Origin: Methylobacterium gossipiicola
GTDB lineage: Bacteria > Pseudomonadota > Alphaproteobacteria > Rhizobiales > Beijerinckiaceae
DNA: 49,485 bases
Reading direction: 5' to 3'
NCBI RefSeq assembly: GCF_900113485.1
Contig: NZ_FOPM01000026.1
Coordinates: forward strand, 1 to 49,485
A program made the translations under genes and the position numbers. Under the pieces are notes generated by a model. It was given only the letters and a program-made list of their open reading frames with translations, was not told the DNA's origin and searched no databases. Positions 1 to 9,053 of the stretch are shown here, piece after piece; within the stretch, counting starts at the first letter, position 1, and the number at the start of each line of letters is the position of its first letter.

Positions 1-172
1 CCCGCCACCACGGACCCAGTTCCTCCGGGATCGCCCGCCATTTGGCGCCGTTCCGATGCCGCCACAGGATCGCCGAGAGCGTGCGTTGCAGGTCCTGCGG
101 CGGCGTCTTGGCCTTGGGCCGGCACGCCTCGACCAGAGGCTCCAGTTCAGACCATTGCGCGTCGCTCAGCAT
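1..172 (-). CDS. IS5-family transposase, N-terminal fragment cut by the window edge
   Basis: Reading the minus strand from the ATG at 170-172 gives an open frame that begins MLSDAQWSELEPLV and continues through ILWRHRNGAKWRAIPEELG to the window edge. This is the N-terminal DUF4096-type region that precedes the DDE domain in IS5-family transposases (established family knowledge). A purine-rich ribosome binding site (GGGAGGG) lies just upstream of the ATG. Only about 57 residues are visible, so it cannot be said whether the gene is intact, whether it is split into two overlapping frames, or whether the element is still mobile. Its role would be to catalyse cut-and-paste transposition at its own terminal repeats. 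Confidence 0.85.
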   Translation of the reverse strand, partial: MLSDAQWSELEPLVEACRPKAKTPPQDLQRTLSAILWRHRNGAKWRAIPEELGPWWR

Positions 173-240
173 CGTCCCTCCCGCAATCAGAGAGACGAAA
201 ACGCAAAACGCGCCAATCCGTTCAAGCGACGACAGGCCCT
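1..240 (-). mobile_element. IS5-family insertion sequence, one end only
   Basis: The window opens inside an insertion sequence. A transposase start lies at 172 on the minus strand. The stretch from there to about 240 looks like its non-coding terminal part, ending in the minus-strand bases CTAGGGCCTGTCGTC. The CTAG at 239-242 would suit the preference of many IS5-group elements for TA or CTAG targets. The boundary at 240 is an inference, because the other terminus is outside the window and no inverted-repeat partner can be compared. Confidence 0.5.
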
Positions 241-459
241 AGGCGAAGCATACACAGAGAACGACCTCGATTTAATACCCAGACTGAAACCATTGAGAGC
301 GGACTACATAACAGATTCTTACTGCAGAGAGATGCACAAGCGCGACCTGTTTCAATGCAGAATAGTCAAGATAAGACCTTGCTATGCGCAGGCAATGGTT
401 AGACTGGTAGCATGCGAAAATGGTCATCCTATCCCACCGCTCAATTATTAGGGTATGAC
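241..459. other. AT-richer gene-free stretch beside the IS end
   Basis: Between the insertion sequence end and the small gene at 460 the base composition falls well below the rest of the window, with many AT-rich words such as AATTATTA. Short open frames cross it on both strands, but none shows a recognisable product or a good start. It probably holds the promoter of the gene at 460 and looks like acquired or decaying DNA. Confidence 0.4.
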
Positions 460-795
460 ATGATAATCGCATCAAGGATTTTAAAATTTCAAAACAGAGA
501 ATCTGAAATCGATGTACAAATCGATATCCATATGCCGCAACTCGATGAATCAGATTGGATCTGCCATTATGAAATTCATTGGCCCGACGGGAAACAGGCG
601 AATTTCGCGAAGGGCTTCGACTCCGTCCAGGCACTACACTTAGGCATGCAGCGAATTTGCCTGGATTTATACATGAGCAAATACCATACAACCGGCAATC
701 TCTATTGGGACAAGCCCGGAAGTGGCTACGGATTCCCCATCACGCCGAACGGTCGCAGCTTCCTGGTCGGCGATGACAAGATCTTCGAAGGCTGA
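460..795 (+). CDS. Small hypothetical protein, DUF6968-like
   Basis: A protein of about 111 residues with a mixed alpha/beta look and no signal peptide or membrane segment. Its centre and end carry the pattern YEIHWPDG, GFDSVQALHLGMQ and SGYGFPI. I associate this pattern with the small orphan family annotated as DUF6968, whose function is unknown. I chose the ATG at 460, which follows the short GGG box at 451, over an upstream ATG at 412 because the family usually begins near MIIASR. It has lower GC and more A/T-ending codons than its neighbours and sits next to an insertion sequence, which suggests horizontal acquisition. Nothing in the context indicates a function. Confidence 0.6.
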   Translation: MIIASRILKFQNRESEIDVQIDIHMPQLDESDWICHYEIHWPDGKQANFAKGFDSVQALHLGMQRICLDLYMSKYHTTGNLYWDKPGSGYGFPITPNGRSFLVGDDKIFEG

Positions 796-820
796 AGACA
801 TTGCCTGATTGTCATCGGTT

Positions 821-845
821 GGAGGCGCGCCCTCAATGCGCCTCC
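821..845. terminator. Hairpin between converging genes
   Basis: A perfect 8-bp inverted repeat, GGAGGCGC (821-828) and GCGCCTCC (838-845), with a 9-base loop. It overlaps the polA stop codon at 833 and lies 26 bases after the small plus-strand gene. There is no T-tract on either side, so it is a candidate bidirectional stop only. Confidence 0.45.
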
Positions 846-3800
846 TCCCAATTCAAAGCCGCCCGCGCCTCCACCACCAGCGGCACCTTCAGGGTCAGCG
901 CAGGCGCCGGCGCCTCGACCATGATCCGCGTGATGACCGGCAGAGCCTTGTCGACCTCGTCCTCCGGCGCCTCGAACACCAGTTCGTCGTGCACCTGCAG
1001 CAGCATCCGCACGTTGAGGCGTTCGGCCGCGAGGGCGTCCTCCATGCGGATCATCGCCCGGCGGATGATGTCGGCGGCCGAGCCCTGGATCGGGGCGTTG
1101 ATGGCCTGACGCTCGACGGATGCCCGCTCGTTCGGGTTGTTGGAGCGGATCTGGGGATAGTGGCACACCCGCCCGAACAGGGTGGTGACGTAGCCGAGGT
1201 CGCGGCATAGGCGCTTGGTGGTGTCGATGTAGTCGCGGATGCCGGGGAAGCGCTCGAAATACTGCTTGATGAAGGCGGACGCTTCCTCGCGGCCGATGCC
1301 GAGGCGATCCGCCAAGCCGAAGGCCGAGATGCCGTAGATGATGCCGAAATTGATGGTCTTGGCGCGCCGCCGGAGATCGGGCGTCATCTCGGCGAGCGGC
1401 ACGCCGAACATGGCGCTGGCGGTGGCCGCGTGGATGTCGATGCCGTCGGCGAAGGCTTGCCGCAGCTGCGGGATGTCGGCGATGTGGGCCAGCAACCGCA
1501 ATTCGATCTGGCTGTAATCGGCCGAGATCAGGCGGTTGCCTTCCGCCGCCACGAAGGCGCGGCGGATGCGCCTTCCCTCCTCCGTGCGGATCGGGATGTT
1601 CTGCAGGTTCGGGTCCGACGAGGACAGGCGGCCCGTGGTGGTGGCAGCCAGCGAGAACGAGGTGTGGACGCGGTCGGTCTCGCGGTCGGCATGCTGCTGC
1701 AGCGAATCCGTGTAGGTAGATTTGAGCTTGGCGAGCTGGCGCCATTCGAGAATCTTCTTGGGTAGTTCGTGCCCGGCTTGAGCCAACTCTTCGAGCAGGG
1801 TGGCGGGCGTCGCCCACTGGCCCGAGGGGGTCTTCTTGGCGCCGGGCAGGCCCATCTTGCCGAACAGGATGTCGCCGATCTGCTTTGGCGACGACACCTG
1901 GAATTTTTCGCCCGCGTCTTCCTGAATCTCCTCTTCGAGACGCACGAGAACTTGCGAGAAATCTCCCGACAGGCGGCTCAGCATGTTGCGGTCGACGCGA
2001 ATCCCCTGCGCCTCCATGCGGGCCACCACCGGCACCAGGGGGCGCTCCAGGGTCTCGTAGACGGTGACCCGTTTCTCCGCGACGAGGCGCGGCTTCATCA
2101 TCCGCCACAGGCGCAAGGTGACGTCGGCATCCTCGGCCGCGTAGGCCGTGGCCCGGTCCAGGGGCACCCGGTCGAAGGTGATCTTGGCCTTGCCCGTGCC
2201 GGTCACCTCCGTGAAGGTGATGGGCTGGTGGCCGAGATGGCGCCGCGCGAGTTCGTCCATGCCGTGCCCGCCCTTGCCGGCATCGAGCACGTAGGAGATC
2301 AGCATGGTGTCGTCGAACGGCGCCACGTCGATGCCGTAGCGGGTGAGCACGGCCATGTCGTATTTGAGGTTCTGGCCGACCTTGAGCACGCCCGGATTTT
2401 CCAGAAGCGGCTTCAGGCGGGCGATGGCCACATCGAAGTCGATCTGGCCGGCGGCGGGCTCGAACACGTCGGTGGCCGCCTTGGCGTCGCCGAACAGGTC
2501 GTCCGCGCTCGCCTGGACGGGGGCGAGGTGACGTAAGGGAATGTAGGCCGCCCGCCCCGGCGCGACGCAGAGGGAGACGCCGACGAGGTTGGCGTTGATG
2601 GCGTCGAGGGCGTCGGTCTCCGTATCGACGGCGACGATGCCCGCCGCCTCGGCCTCGGCGATCCAGGCGTCGAGCTGGTCCACGAGGCCGATGGTTTCGT
2701 AGGCCGCCGTGTCGAACGGCTTGACGGATTCGGCGGCGCGGGCCGCCACGAGGTCGGCGGGGGTCGCCTCGGCGGAGCGGCGGGGTTTGGGCGCGGCATC
2801 GGGCAGGCCGAGATCCGCGAAGGGATCGACCTCGGCGGCGCCGCCCGGCGGCAGCGGCACGGGATCGCCCAGGGCCTCGGCCGCGAAGGGGGCGTCCTCG
2901 GCCTCGACCCGCTGCGGCAGCAGGGCCGGATCGGGCTGCACCGCCTCCGGATCGACGTGGAGCATCTGCGCGATGCGCCGCGTCAAGGTGTTGAACTCCA
3001 TGGCCTTGAGGAAGCCGACGAGCTTCTGCGGATCGGGTTTGGGGAGCCTCAGATCGTCGAGGGGCACGGGCACGGGCACGTTCTCTTCGAGCGCCACGAG
3101 CTTTCGCGAGAGCCGGGCCTGATCGATGCTCGCGAGCAGGGTCTCGCGGCGCTTGGGCTGCTTGATCTCGCCCGCCCGCTCCAACAGCTGTTCGAGGCTG
3201 CCGTATTCCTTGATGAGGGCGGCGGCCGTCTTGAGGCCGATGCCCGGCACGCCCGGCACGTTGTCGGAGGTGTCGCCGATGAGGGCCAGGGCGTCGCCGA
3301 TCTGCTCGGGCGCCAGCCCCTCCCACTTGGCGATGATGGCGTCGCGGTCGAGGTTGCGCTCGGGCCGGTGGCCGGCCTTGCCCTTCGAGCCCGATTCGAA
3401 ATCGTAGAACCGCACCAGGGGGCCGACGAGCTGCATCAGGTCCTTGTCGGACGAGACGATGATGACACCCGCCCCCCGCGCCTCGGCCTGGCGCGAATAG
3501 GTGGCGATGAGGTCGTCGGCCTCGTAGCGGATGAGCTCGATGGGCTGGAGGCCGAAGGCGCGCACGGCGTCGCGCATGAGCGGCATCTGGCGCTTGAGGT
3601 CGTCGGGCGCGTCCGGCCGGTGGCCCTTGTAGTCGGGGAACAGTTCCTTGCGGAACGAGCCCTCGGACTTGTCGAACACGATGGCGAGATGCGTCGGCAT
3701 CACGCCCGCCGCCCCCTCCTGCACGAACTGGGCGATCTTGGTGCAGAACAGCCGCACGGCCCCCGTGGGCAGACCGTCCGAGGGCCGGGTGTTGTACTTC

Positions 3801-3916
3801 TGATCCTGATTGATCGACTGAAAGTAGGCCCGGAAGATGAACGACGAGCCGTCGACCAGGATGATCTGATCGCCGGGGCCGACGGGGGCGGAAGCGGAGG
3901 TCGTCTCGGCGGTCAT
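833..3916 (-). CDS. polA: DNA polymerase I
   Basis: DNA polymerase I removes RNA primers and fills gaps in lagging-strand synthesis and excision repair. The protein has 1027 residues, about 100 more than the E. coli enzyme. Residues 15-300 are the 5' nuclease (FEN) domain. Residues 415-600 form the 3'-5' exonuclease, with the metal-binding DTETD at 431-435 intact, so proofreading is expected. Residues 640-1027 are the polymerase, with motif A DYSQIELR near 800, motif B RRRAKTINFG and motif C VHDELVFE near 975. The extra length is a proline- and alanine-rich acidic linker around 310-410 between the two nuclease domains. The ATG at 3916 begins just before the first nuclease motif. The upstream membrane-protein gene on the same strand ends 60 bases away. 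Confidence 0.98.
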   Translation of the reverse strand: MTAETTSASAPVGPGDQIILVDGSSFIFRAYFQSINQDQKYNTRPSDGLPTGAVRLFCTKIAQFVQEGAAGVMPTHLAIVFDKSEGSFRKELFPDYKGHRPDAPDDLKRQMPLMRDAVRAFGLQPIELIRYEADDLIATYSRQAEARGAGVIIVSSDKDLMQLVGPLVRFYDFESGSKGKAGHRPERNLDRDAIIAKWEGLAPEQIGDALALIGDTSDNVPGVPGIGLKTAAALIKEYGSLEQLLERAGEIKQPKRRETLLASIDQARLSRKLVALEENVPVPVPLDDLRLPKPDPQKLVGFLKAMEFNTLTRRIAQMLHVDPEAVQPDPALLPQRVEAEDAPFAAEALGDPVPLPPGGAAEVDPFADLGLPDAAPKPRRSAEATPADLVAARAAESVKPFDTAAYETIGLVDQLDAWIAEAEAAGIVAVDTETDALDAINANLVGVSLCVAPGRAAYIPLRHLAPVQASADDLFGDAKAATDVFEPAAGQIDFDVAIARLKPLLENPGVLKVGQNLKYDMAVLTRYGIDVAPFDDTMLISYVLDAGKGGHGMDELARRHLGHQPITFTEVTGTGKAKITFDRVPLDRATAYAAEDADVTLRLWRMMKPRLVAEKRVTVYETLERPLVPVVARMEAQGIRVDRNMLSRLSGDFSQVLVRLEEEIQEDAGEKFQVSSPKQIGDILFGKMGLPGAKKTPSGQWATPATLLEELAQAGHELPKKILEWRQLAKLKSTYTDSLQQHADRETDRVHTSFSLAATTTGRLSSSDPNLQNIPIRTEEGRRIRRAFVAAEGNRLISADYSQIELRLLAHIADIPQLRQAFADGIDIHAATASAMFGVPLAEMTPDLRRRAKTINFGIIYGISAFGLADRLGIGREEASAFIKQYFERFPGIRDYIDTTKRLCRDLGYVTTLFGRVCHYPQIRSNNPNERASVERQAINAPIQGSAADIIRRAMIRMEDALAAERLNVRMLLQVHDELVFEAPEDEVDKALPVITRIMVEAPAPALTLKVPLVVEARAALNWEEAH

Positions 3917-3976
3917 GCGGGCGATCAGGGGTGAACTGGCGGGTGGCCTCTGTCTAGTGCGAGCACAGGCTCAACG

Positions 3977-5128
3977 CTACGCCCCCACGGTATCGGCCAT
4001 CCGCGCATCACGCGTCCCCAGGGGCTGCTCGGCCCCGACGGTGGTGTCGACTTCGGTCTGGTGCTCCATCTCGGCGTTGATCTCGGCGCCGATGAGCACG
4101 ATGGTGGTGGAGATCCAGATCCAGGTCATGAAGCCGATGGCGGCGCCGAGGGAGCCGTAGGTCTCGTTGTACTTGCCGAAATTCGCGACGTACCACGAGA
4201 AGCCCAGCGAGGTGGCGAGCCAGGCGAGGCCCGCCAGCGCACTGCCCCAGGTGACCCAGCGCCAGCGCGGAGCGTCGCGGCTCGGGCCGTAGCGGTAGAG
4301 CACGGCAAGGCCGCCCAGCACCGCCAAGAGCAGGACGGGCCAGCGCAGGAGCGCGATGTACCAAGCCTCGGCGCTCAACCCCACGACGCCGATCACCGCC
4401 GGCACCACGACGATCCCGACCAGCGCCAGGATCACGAACAGCAGGGCGCCGGCCGTGAAGGCCAGGGAGCGCAGGTTCAACCAGACGAAATTGCGGCGCT
4501 CGCGCTCCTCGTAGACGACGTTGAGGGCGGAGAAGACCGCCTTCATCCCGCCATTGGCGCTCCAGAGGGAGAGGAGGAGGCCGGTGAAGAAGGCGAGGCC
4601 GAGGGTGGTGTCGCCCTTCTGGGTGATGCGCTTTACCTGATCGCCGACGATCTCGAGGGCGCCGGACGGCACGATGCCCTGCAGGCTCTGGAGGTGGTCG
4701 TTGATGGTCGCGACATCGGCGAACAGGCCGTAGCAGGAGACGAGGGCCGCCACCGCCGGGAAGATCGCGAGGAGCACGTAGAAGGTCACGCCCGCCGCCA
4801 CCGAGACGATGTTGTTCTCGGAGACATCGTGGAACACCCGCAGGGCGATATCCTTCCAGCCCTGGGCGGGGATCTCGGACGGGGTACGGGCGCCGCGACC
4901 CCGCTCCGGTTCGTTTGCCGCCACCCGGCGCGCCGCGGTGCCGGTATGCGACGGCGACGGCTCACGGGTCGGGTTCTTCGCGGCGTCCCGCCGGGAGGCG
5001 GTCGTCACCGGCCGCCGGGGCAACGCGATGAGCCCGAGGAGCGCCGTTCCGAGGGCGACGGTCCAGAGCGCGGAATGTCTCGCTTCGGCTGAACCGTACG
5101 AAGTCAAACGCTCACGCGGTGATGTCAT
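3977..5128 (-). CDS. YihY/BrkB-family inner membrane protein
   Basis: An integral membrane protein of about 383 residues in the YihY/UPF0761 (formerly BrkB) family. Despite the old names RNase BN and virulence factor BrkB, its molecular role is not settled. The first 90 residues are a basic, proline-rich cytoplasmic stretch with one hydrophobic segment near the start. The conserved core starts near ALRVFHDVSENNIVSVAAGV and contains about six further hydrophobic segments. The family signature YGSLGAAIGFMTWIW lies near the end, followed by a short polar tail. The frame is open to a TTG at 5164, but the ATG at 5128 is the first strong start. It is followed on the same strand by polA. Confidence 0.88.
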   Translation of the reverse strand: MTSPRERLTSYGSAEARHSALWTVALGTALLGLIALPRRPVTTASRRDAAKNPTREPSPSHTGTAARRVAANEPERGRGARTPSEIPAQGWKDIALRVFHDVSENNIVSVAAGVTFYVLLAIFPAVAALVSCYGLFADVATINDHLQSLQGIVPSGALEIVGDQVKRITQKGDTTLGLAFFTGLLLSLWSANGGMKAVFSALNVVYEERERRNFVWLNLRSLAFTAGALLFVILALVGIVVVPAVIGVVGLSAEAWYIALLRWPVLLLAVLGGLAVLYRYGPSRDAPRWRWVTWGSALAGLAWLATSLGFSWYVANFGKYNETYGSLGAAIGFMTWIWISTTIVLIGAEINAEMEHQTEVDTTVGAEQPLGTRDARMADTVGA

Positions 5129-5489
5129 GGATCGCTTGTCCCGGCCGGTGAAACGTCGTCGCAAGAAAAGGCACAGATGTTCCGCGATCTCACGTCTTGG
5201 TTCGACAACGAAGCGTCGCGGCTGCGGGTTTCATGACCGATCACGGATTTGCGAGCCCACGCACGCCATGATTTAGTCCCGAGGTGCGGCCTCCGGCGGC
5301 GGATGCCGTGCGCCCCGGCACAAGCAGAGCGATGGGGGGCGGATTTTTGCGCCCGGCACGGACGTGGGGGGAGATCGCGGCTTGCCCTCGGCGACGGCAG
5401 GCGGCACGCCTCTCGTATCGGTGTCCGGCGTGGCCTGCGCCCACGGACGCCGTGCCCCCTCGATATTCCGACCCGGAGAATCCCCGCCC
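5129..5489. other. Divergent promoter region
   Basis: About 360 bases separate the minus-strand YihY-family gene from the plus-strand antiporter. It must carry both promoters. I see no convincing -35/-10 pair, operator palindrome or small gene. The antiporter frame stays open back to 5364, but the first 42 residues it would add do not look like family sequence. Confidence 0.4.
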
Positions 5490-7310
5490 GTGCCGCACGC
5501 GACCGAGCTCATCGCCATCATCGCCCTGGGCCTCGTGCTTGCTTTCATCTGCGGAATGCTGGCGCAGCGCCTGCGCCTGCCGCCCCTGGTCGGCTATCTC
5601 CTGGCCGGTGTCCTCGTCGGCCCCTACACGCCCGGCTTCGTCGGCAACAGTCAACTCGCCGGCCAGCTCGCCGAGATCGGCGTGATCCTGCTGATGTTCG
5701 GCGTCGGCCTGCACTTCTCCCTCAAAGACCTCATGGCGGTCCGCACCATCGCGCTGCCGGGGGCCATCGTGCAGATCGGCGCCGCCACCGCCATGGGCGG
5801 CGGATTGGCCCTGGCCTGGGGCTGGGGGCTCGGGGCCGGCCTCGTCTTCGGCCTCGCCTTGTCGGTGGCGAGCACCGTGGTGCTCTTGCGCGCCCTCGAG
5901 GAACGCCGGCTCCTCGACAGCGACAAGGGCCGCATCGCGGTCGGCTGGCTCATCGTCGAGGATCTGGCCATGGTCCTCGCCCTGGTGCTGCTGCCGGCCC
6001 TGGCCCCGTCGCTCGGCGGGGTGGGGGACGGGGTGGCGCACCACGCGGGCGACGGCAACATCTGGCTCACCCTCGGCCTGACGCTGGCCAAGGTCGCGGT
6101 CTTCGCCGTGGTGATGCTGGTGGGCGGGCGCCGGGTGGTGCCGTGGCTCCTCGATCAGGCCGCGCGCACGGGCTCGCGCGAATTGTTCACCCTGGCGGTC
6201 CTGGCCCTGGCGCTGGGCATCGCCTTCGGCTCGGCGGAACTGTTCGGCGTCTCCTTCGCGCTCGGCGCCTTCTTCGCCGGCATGGTGCTCGCCGAATCCG
6301 ACCTCAGCCATCAGGCGGCGGCCGATTCCCTGCCCCTGCAGGACGCCTTCGCGGTCTTGTTCTTCGTCTCCGTCGGCATGCTGTTCGATCCCGGCATCCT
6401 CGTGCGCGAGCCCCTGTCGGTTTTGGCTGTGCTGGGTGTGATCCTCGTCGGCAAGTCGGTGGCGGCGGTGGCCATCGTCCTGGCGTTCAAGCATCCCCTG
6501 GGCACGGCGCTCACCATCGCGGCGAGTCTGGCCCAGATCGGCGAGTTCTCCTTCATCCTCGTCAGCCTCGGCCTATCGCTCAAACTCCTGCCGACGGAGG
6601 GGCGCGATCTCATCCTCGGCGGCGCCATCCTCTCCATCACCCTCAATCCGCTGTTCTTCGCCCTGACCGATTGGGTCGGGCGCGCGGTGGCGGCCCGGCC
6701 GACATGGGCGGCCCGTTTCGAGCGGCGGGGGGCGGCCGACCTCGCGGCGCGGGTCGAGGCCCCCCCGAAGCGCGGCCATGCCATCGTGGTCGGCTACGGC
6801 CGCGTCGGCAGCACCATCGGCAAGGCGCTCGGCGCCTGGGATCTGCCCTACATCGTCGTCGACCGCGACCGCCGCCGGGTCCTCGACCTGCGGCGAGACG
6901 GCATCGAGGCGGTGTTCGGCGATGCCACGGCCCCCGGCATCCTGCACGCGGCCGATATCGAGGCGGCCCGGATCATCATCGTGGCGACGCCCGAGCCGCA
7001 CACGGCCCGGCGTCTCGTGGAACTCGCCCGCGAGCTGAACCCCGGCATCGACACCCTGGTGCGCACCCACAACGACGCCGAGCGCCGTCATTTCGAGGAG
7101 CAGGGGGTCGGCCTCGTGCTCATGGCCGAGCGCGAACTCGCCTTCGGCATGACCCTCTACGCCCTGCGCAGCCTCGGTCTGAAGGAGGGCGAGGCCCGCA
7201 TCTTCGTGGACAGCACCCGCGTCGAGAGCCGTTCGGCCCCCATCGAGGCCGGGATCGAGCAGGGCGTGCCGGAACTGCGTCCGCACAAGGAGGAGGCCGC
7301 CGAGGGGTGA
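5490..7310 (+). CDS. Kef/YbaL-type potassium or cation/proton antiporter with RCK domain
   Basis: A CPA2-family monovalent cation/proton antiporter of about 606 residues. Residues 1-400 are a Na+/H+ exchanger-type membrane domain with about 12 hydrophobic segments, including the early LRLPPLVGYLLAGVLVGP motif and ALGAFFAGMVLAES. From about 430 to 550 there is an RCK/TrkA-N domain with the nucleotide-binding GYGRVGSTIG near 434, the fold that gates KefB/KefC-like channels with NAD(H). The sequence most resembles the YbaL subfamily, which lacks a proven substrate, so potassium export is likely but inferred. The GTG at 5490 was chosen because GGAG lies 11 bases upstream and the membrane domain starts at once. 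It converges on the porin gene across a strong hairpin. Confidence 0.9.
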   Translation: MPHATELIAIIALGLVLAFICGMLAQRLRLPPLVGYLLAGVLVGPYTPGFVGNSQLAGQLAEIGVILLMFGVGLHFSLKDLMAVRTIALPGAIVQIGAATAMGGGLALAWGWGLGAGLVFGLALSVASTVVLLRALEERRLLDSDKGRIAVGWLIVEDLAMVLALVLLPALAPSLGGVGDGVAHHAGDGNIWLTLGLTLAKVAVFAVVMLVGGRRVVPWLLDQAARTGSRELFTLAVLALALGIAFGSAELFGVSFALGAFFAGMVLAESDLSHQAAADSLPLQDAFAVLFFVSVGMLFDPGILVREPLSVLAVLGVILVGKSVAAVAIVLAFKHPLGTALTIAASLAQIGEFSFILVSLGLSLKLLPTEGRDLILGGAILSITLNPLFFALTDWVGRAVAARPTWAARFERRGAADLAARVEAPPKRGHAIVVGYGRVGSTIGKALGAWDLPYIVVDRDRRRVLDLRRDGIEAVFGDATAPGILHAADIEAARIIIVATPEPHTARRLVELARELNPGIDTLVRTHNDAERRHFEEQGVGLVLMAERELAFGMTLYALRSLGLKEGEARIFVDSTRVESRSAPIEAGIEQGVPELRPHKEEAAEG

Positions 7311-7346
7311 GTCTGCCGCCGGTCGGTCGCGTCGAATTCAATGGAA

Positions 7347-7408
7347 GCGCGGGTCCGCTCTCTGCCTTGCAGGAGAGGGGACCCGCGCGTCCCGAAATCG
7401 CATTTTTT
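7347..7408. terminator. Strong hairpin terminator between converging genes
   Basis: A perfect 10-bp outer stem, GCGCGGGTCC (7347-7356) with GGACCCGCGC (7379-7388), encloses an additional inner pairing (CTCTCTGC with GCAGGAGAG). A run of six T lies at 7403-7408, about 15 bases after the stem. This suits termination of the antiporter transcript. The stem alone may also stop the porin transcript arriving from the other strand. Confidence 0.75.
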
Positions 7409-7443
7409 ACAGTCGAAACCTACGGAGAGAGGCCACTTCGGCA

Positions 7444-8955
7444 TCAAAGTCCCGGACCGCCCGCGAGCCCCGCAAGGGTGAACAGATCCACGGACAGCTT
7501 GGCGCCGACCACGAAGGCGTCGGGAATGGCCTTCGGCCGGAACGGGAACCGGGTCTGGTCGGGGTTGAGGATATACTGGAGGTTCGGCGTCACGCGGATC
7601 GCGGGCGTGACCTGGATGCCGTAGTTCAGCTCCATCATCACCTGCTGGGTCGGCACGTCGCCGCTGCCGAGGCCCTGGGCGGCGCGGGCGAGGCGGATGT
7701 TGGCGAGGCCGAGCGACGAGAACTTCTGGGTGTTGATGACGAAGCCGACGGTGTCGTAGGGCCGGCCCGCGAAGGTGCCGGTCTGCACGGCGCCAAGTTC
7801 GAGGAAGTAATCCTCGATCTGGCGACCCGAGGTGCCCTTCATGGCGACACCGAACACGCTCAGACCCTGCGGCGCCGTGGGGTCGGGCCGCCACACCATC
7901 TGGTCGAAACGGGCATAGACCCCTGAGCGGCCGAAGCGCGTCGCCGCCCCGGCGCCCGTGAAGAGTGCGGCGCGGCCCGTGGCGTCGAGGACGGGGTCGG
8001 CGTAATCCGAGCGGTCGACATAGCCGCCGATGCCGTAATTGCGCGGCAGCACGTCGTTGGTGAAGGTGGTGGAATAGCCGAGCTCGAACGGCATGATGGC
8101 ACCCGTGGCGCCCTTCGTCGCGAAGTCGAGGCCGTTGTCGCCCGGCTGCTGGTGGCGGGGGTTCACCTCGTAGATTCCGGCATGGAAGAACACCCGGTCG
8201 GTGAGCCAGGCTTTCGCGTGCGCGCCCCAGCTCGACACCGGCCAGAAGGTGAAGTTCGAGGTCTTGAACACGAAGGTCGGGTTGCCGCAGGCGGAGTTCG
8301 ACTGAAAATTGCAGTAGAGCGGCGAATTGAGGAAGGCGATGTTGGCGACCAGCCGCCCGACCTCGATGTCGACCCGATCGTCGAACAGCTTCTGCTGGTA
8401 GGACAGCAGCGTCAGGCGGGTGGTCTGCCCGCCGCCGAAGATCTCCTGCACGGAGGTGTTGTTGCCGATGCGGTCGTCGGCGAGGTTGCGGCCGTGGCGG
8501 TTCGTCACCGCCACGTGGAACGAGCCGCCCTGGAGCCCGGCGATGCGGTTCAAGTCGCCGTCGAGGCCGAAGAACAGCTGGCCGGCATAGGCCGAGCCCT
8601 GGCGGATGCCGCCCACCGGGTTGGCCGCCGCCTGGCCGGTGTAGTTCATGAGCAGGCTCAACCCGTTGCCGAGGTCGTAGACGCCCGCCGCCACGGTGGG
8701 GGGCGTCGCCGTCTGTCCGAGGGTGTCGGCGGCCTGGGCCGCGCTGTCGGCCCCACCGAACCCCGGGGCGGCGGGCCGGCGGACGGGCCGGCGGGCGACG
8801 CTCCGGCGCAGCACCGCGCGGCGCAGGGCCGGGCGCTGGACGGTGGCCGGCACGGCGATCCCGGCTGCCCTGGCGGGGTCCGGCGGCGTATCTTGCGCCT
8901 GCGCGGTGCCGAGCCCGAGCGCGAGCCCCGCCATGCCGATCCATCCAGCTTTCAT
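7444..8955 (-). CDS. OprB-like carbohydrate-selective outer membrane porin
   Basis: A 503-residue outer membrane protein that probably lets fructose or other sugars into the periplasm. The first 21 residues are a signal peptide ending AQA, followed by an arginine- and proline-rich stretch to about 75, then a barrel domain typical of the OprB family. The barrel shows GIRQGSAYAGQLFFGLDGDL, alternating aromatic strands throughout, and the C-terminal MELNYGIQVTPAIRVTPNLQ, which is characteristic of OprB. The ATG at 8955 has a purine-rich GGGGGGA site upstream. It lies 98 bases after fruA on the same strand. A porin downstream of fruBKA matches the known arrangement in xanthomonads, which supports a role in fructose uptake. 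Confidence 0.88.
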   Translation of the reverse strand: MKAGWIGMAGLALGLGTAQAQDTPPDPARAAGIAVPATVQRPALRRAVLRRSVARRPVRRPAAPGFGGADSAAQAADTLGQTATPPTVAAGVYDLGNGLSLLMNYTGQAAANPVGGIRQGSAYAGQLFFGLDGDLNRIAGLQGGSFHVAVTNRHGRNLADDRIGNNTSVQEIFGGGQTTRLTLLSYQQKLFDDRVDIEVGRLVANIAFLNSPLYCNFQSNSACGNPTFVFKTSNFTFWPVSSWGAHAKAWLTDRVFFHAGIYEVNPRHQQPGDNGLDFATKGATGAIMPFELGYSTTFTNDVLPRNYGIGGYVDRSDYADPVLDATGRAALFTGAGAATRFGRSGVYARFDQMVWRPDPTAPQGLSVFGVAMKGTSGRQIEDYFLELGAVQTGTFAGRPYDTVGFVINTQKFSSLGLANIRLARAAQGLGSGDVPTQQVMMELNYGIQVTPAIRVTPNLQYILNPDQTRFPFRPKAIPDAFVVGAKLSVDLFTLAGLAGGPGL

Positions 8956-9053
8956 GTCGTCCCCCCGGTGGTTGTCGATGGTGTTTCGCGTCCGGTCTTG
9001 GCGCCGGATGGGAGCCCCCTCCCCGCTCGGGGCCCCGGAGGCGGCGGATGGCT

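Noticed and set aside
726..3326. Long open frame on the minus strand overlapping polA in another frame
   Set aside because: It is arginine- and proline-rich with no domain, typical of a shadow frame in GC-rich DNA, and polA has all catalytic motifs in its own frame.
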